Shown here piece after piece: positions 63,560 through 64,000 of a stretch of DNA of 64,000 nucleotides. The notes under the pieces were generated by a model. It was not told the DNA's origin and ran no database searches. It was given only the letters and a program-made list of their open reading frames with translations. The stretch covers positions 14,421,027 to 14,485,026 of the forward strand of contig NC_064551.1 in assembly GCF_023856365.1 (NCBI RefSeq), in the 5' to 3' direction. Both the position numbers and the translations under genes were made by a program. How positions within the stretch are numbered: the first letter of the stretch is position 1; each line of letters begins with the position of its first letter. This stretch comes from Brienomyrus brachyistius (lineage: Eukaryota; Chordata; Actinopteri; Osteoglossiformes; Mormyridae).

Positions 63560-63970
63560 GAGGCTAAATGGACATACTACTCCATGTAAGTTGAATTGAG
63601 TCTCATAAATTAAAGCTCAATTAAATATCTTTCCCAACCCTGACAGGCAAGCATTTTTTTTTTTAACTCATGAAATATCTCACGATAATAGACCGTGATC
63701 AATGTCTGCTCATTCAAGCCATGGTTTGTGCATGTATGCAAAAGTCAATATAAGAGGCAGTAGCAGGGCTACTACCCTGCCACAGCTGCAAAAACCAAGA
63801 ACTGCAAGCTCTCCAGGCGTGCCGCGATCAAACGTTACACTAAAATGCGACTGAAAGGTTTCCACTTCGTCCAAGCTATTGCCCTGGCTAAGGCACATCC
63901 CATTTGTAAGGAAGTATCAGCAAGTCAAGTGACATGCTGACTGACAGACTCAGAGATCTTCTGCAACAAG
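63560..63970 (-). pseudogene. Possible gypsy gag remnant reaching toward the window edge
   Basis: On the minus strand a HFSVTFDRGTPGE segment (about 63840-63800) is followed, across frame changes and stops, by NEQTLITVYYREI (about 63710-63670). The second resembles the WNE.AL...FR.GL segment of gypsy-type capsid proteins, and the first fits the preceding HF..VF stretch. The position 5' of the pol remnant is as expected. Similarity is weak and was judged by eye. Confidence 0.45.
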
Positions 63971-64000
63971 CCATTCTGGAAACTGAAAACTAAACTCTGC

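Overview
The window is vertebrate nuclear DNA, most likely from a ray-finned fish. It has long non-coding stretches, many GT/CA, GA and AAT microsatellites, tRNA-derived SINEs of the teleost DANA/V-SINE type, small inverted-repeat DNA elements and a decayed Ty3/gypsy retrotransposon. Most of the long open frames are chance frames in GC-rich or tandem-repeat DNA. A closer lineage (for example an osteoglossomorph) is only a guess.

The one real protein-coding gene is an alpha-neurexin on the minus strand, closest to neurexin-3 (nrxn3). Its first coding exon (36031 down to 35335) encodes the signal peptide, the first LNS (laminin/neurexin/SHBG) domain and the first EGF-like domain, and ends at a clean GTGAGC splice donor. 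About 6 kb upstream, at 42205-41997, there is a good candidate for the non-coding first exon. It is CpG-rich, lies just downstream of two tandem TATA boxes, carries a 26-codon upstream ORF, and ends at a consensus CAG|GTAAGG donor. Transcription therefore runs right to left. Positions 1-35334 are the start of a large intron that leaves the window on the left. About 36.0-42.0 kb is intron 1, and everything right of 42.3 kb is upstream flank with no recognisable exon.

Repeats make up most of what can be recognised elsewhere. They include a full-length SINE with a perfect 12-bp target-site duplication (19993-20345), several SINE fragments, MITE-like inverted-repeat elements (23.5, 37.3, 46.4, 49.7 and 59.6 kb), a family found three times next to GT tracts (0.5, 21.5 and 55.8 kb), and two large minisatellites (34-bp unit at 12.2-12.8 kb, 26-bp unit at 15.2-15.6 kb). 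The right edge (60913-64000) is one degraded Ty3/gypsy element on the minus strand. Its 3' LTR, integrase, RNase H, reverse transcriptase, protease and probable gag remnants lie in the expected order, with the reverse transcriptase active-site region deleted and another repeat inside it.

No tRNA, rRNA, CRISPR array or prokaryotic-type system was seen. The points most worth checking are the nrxn3 promoter architecture (a TATAAAAGGCG-type motif three times), the upstream ORF, a five-copy CCAAT cluster deep in the large intron, and the retrotransposon's internal structure.
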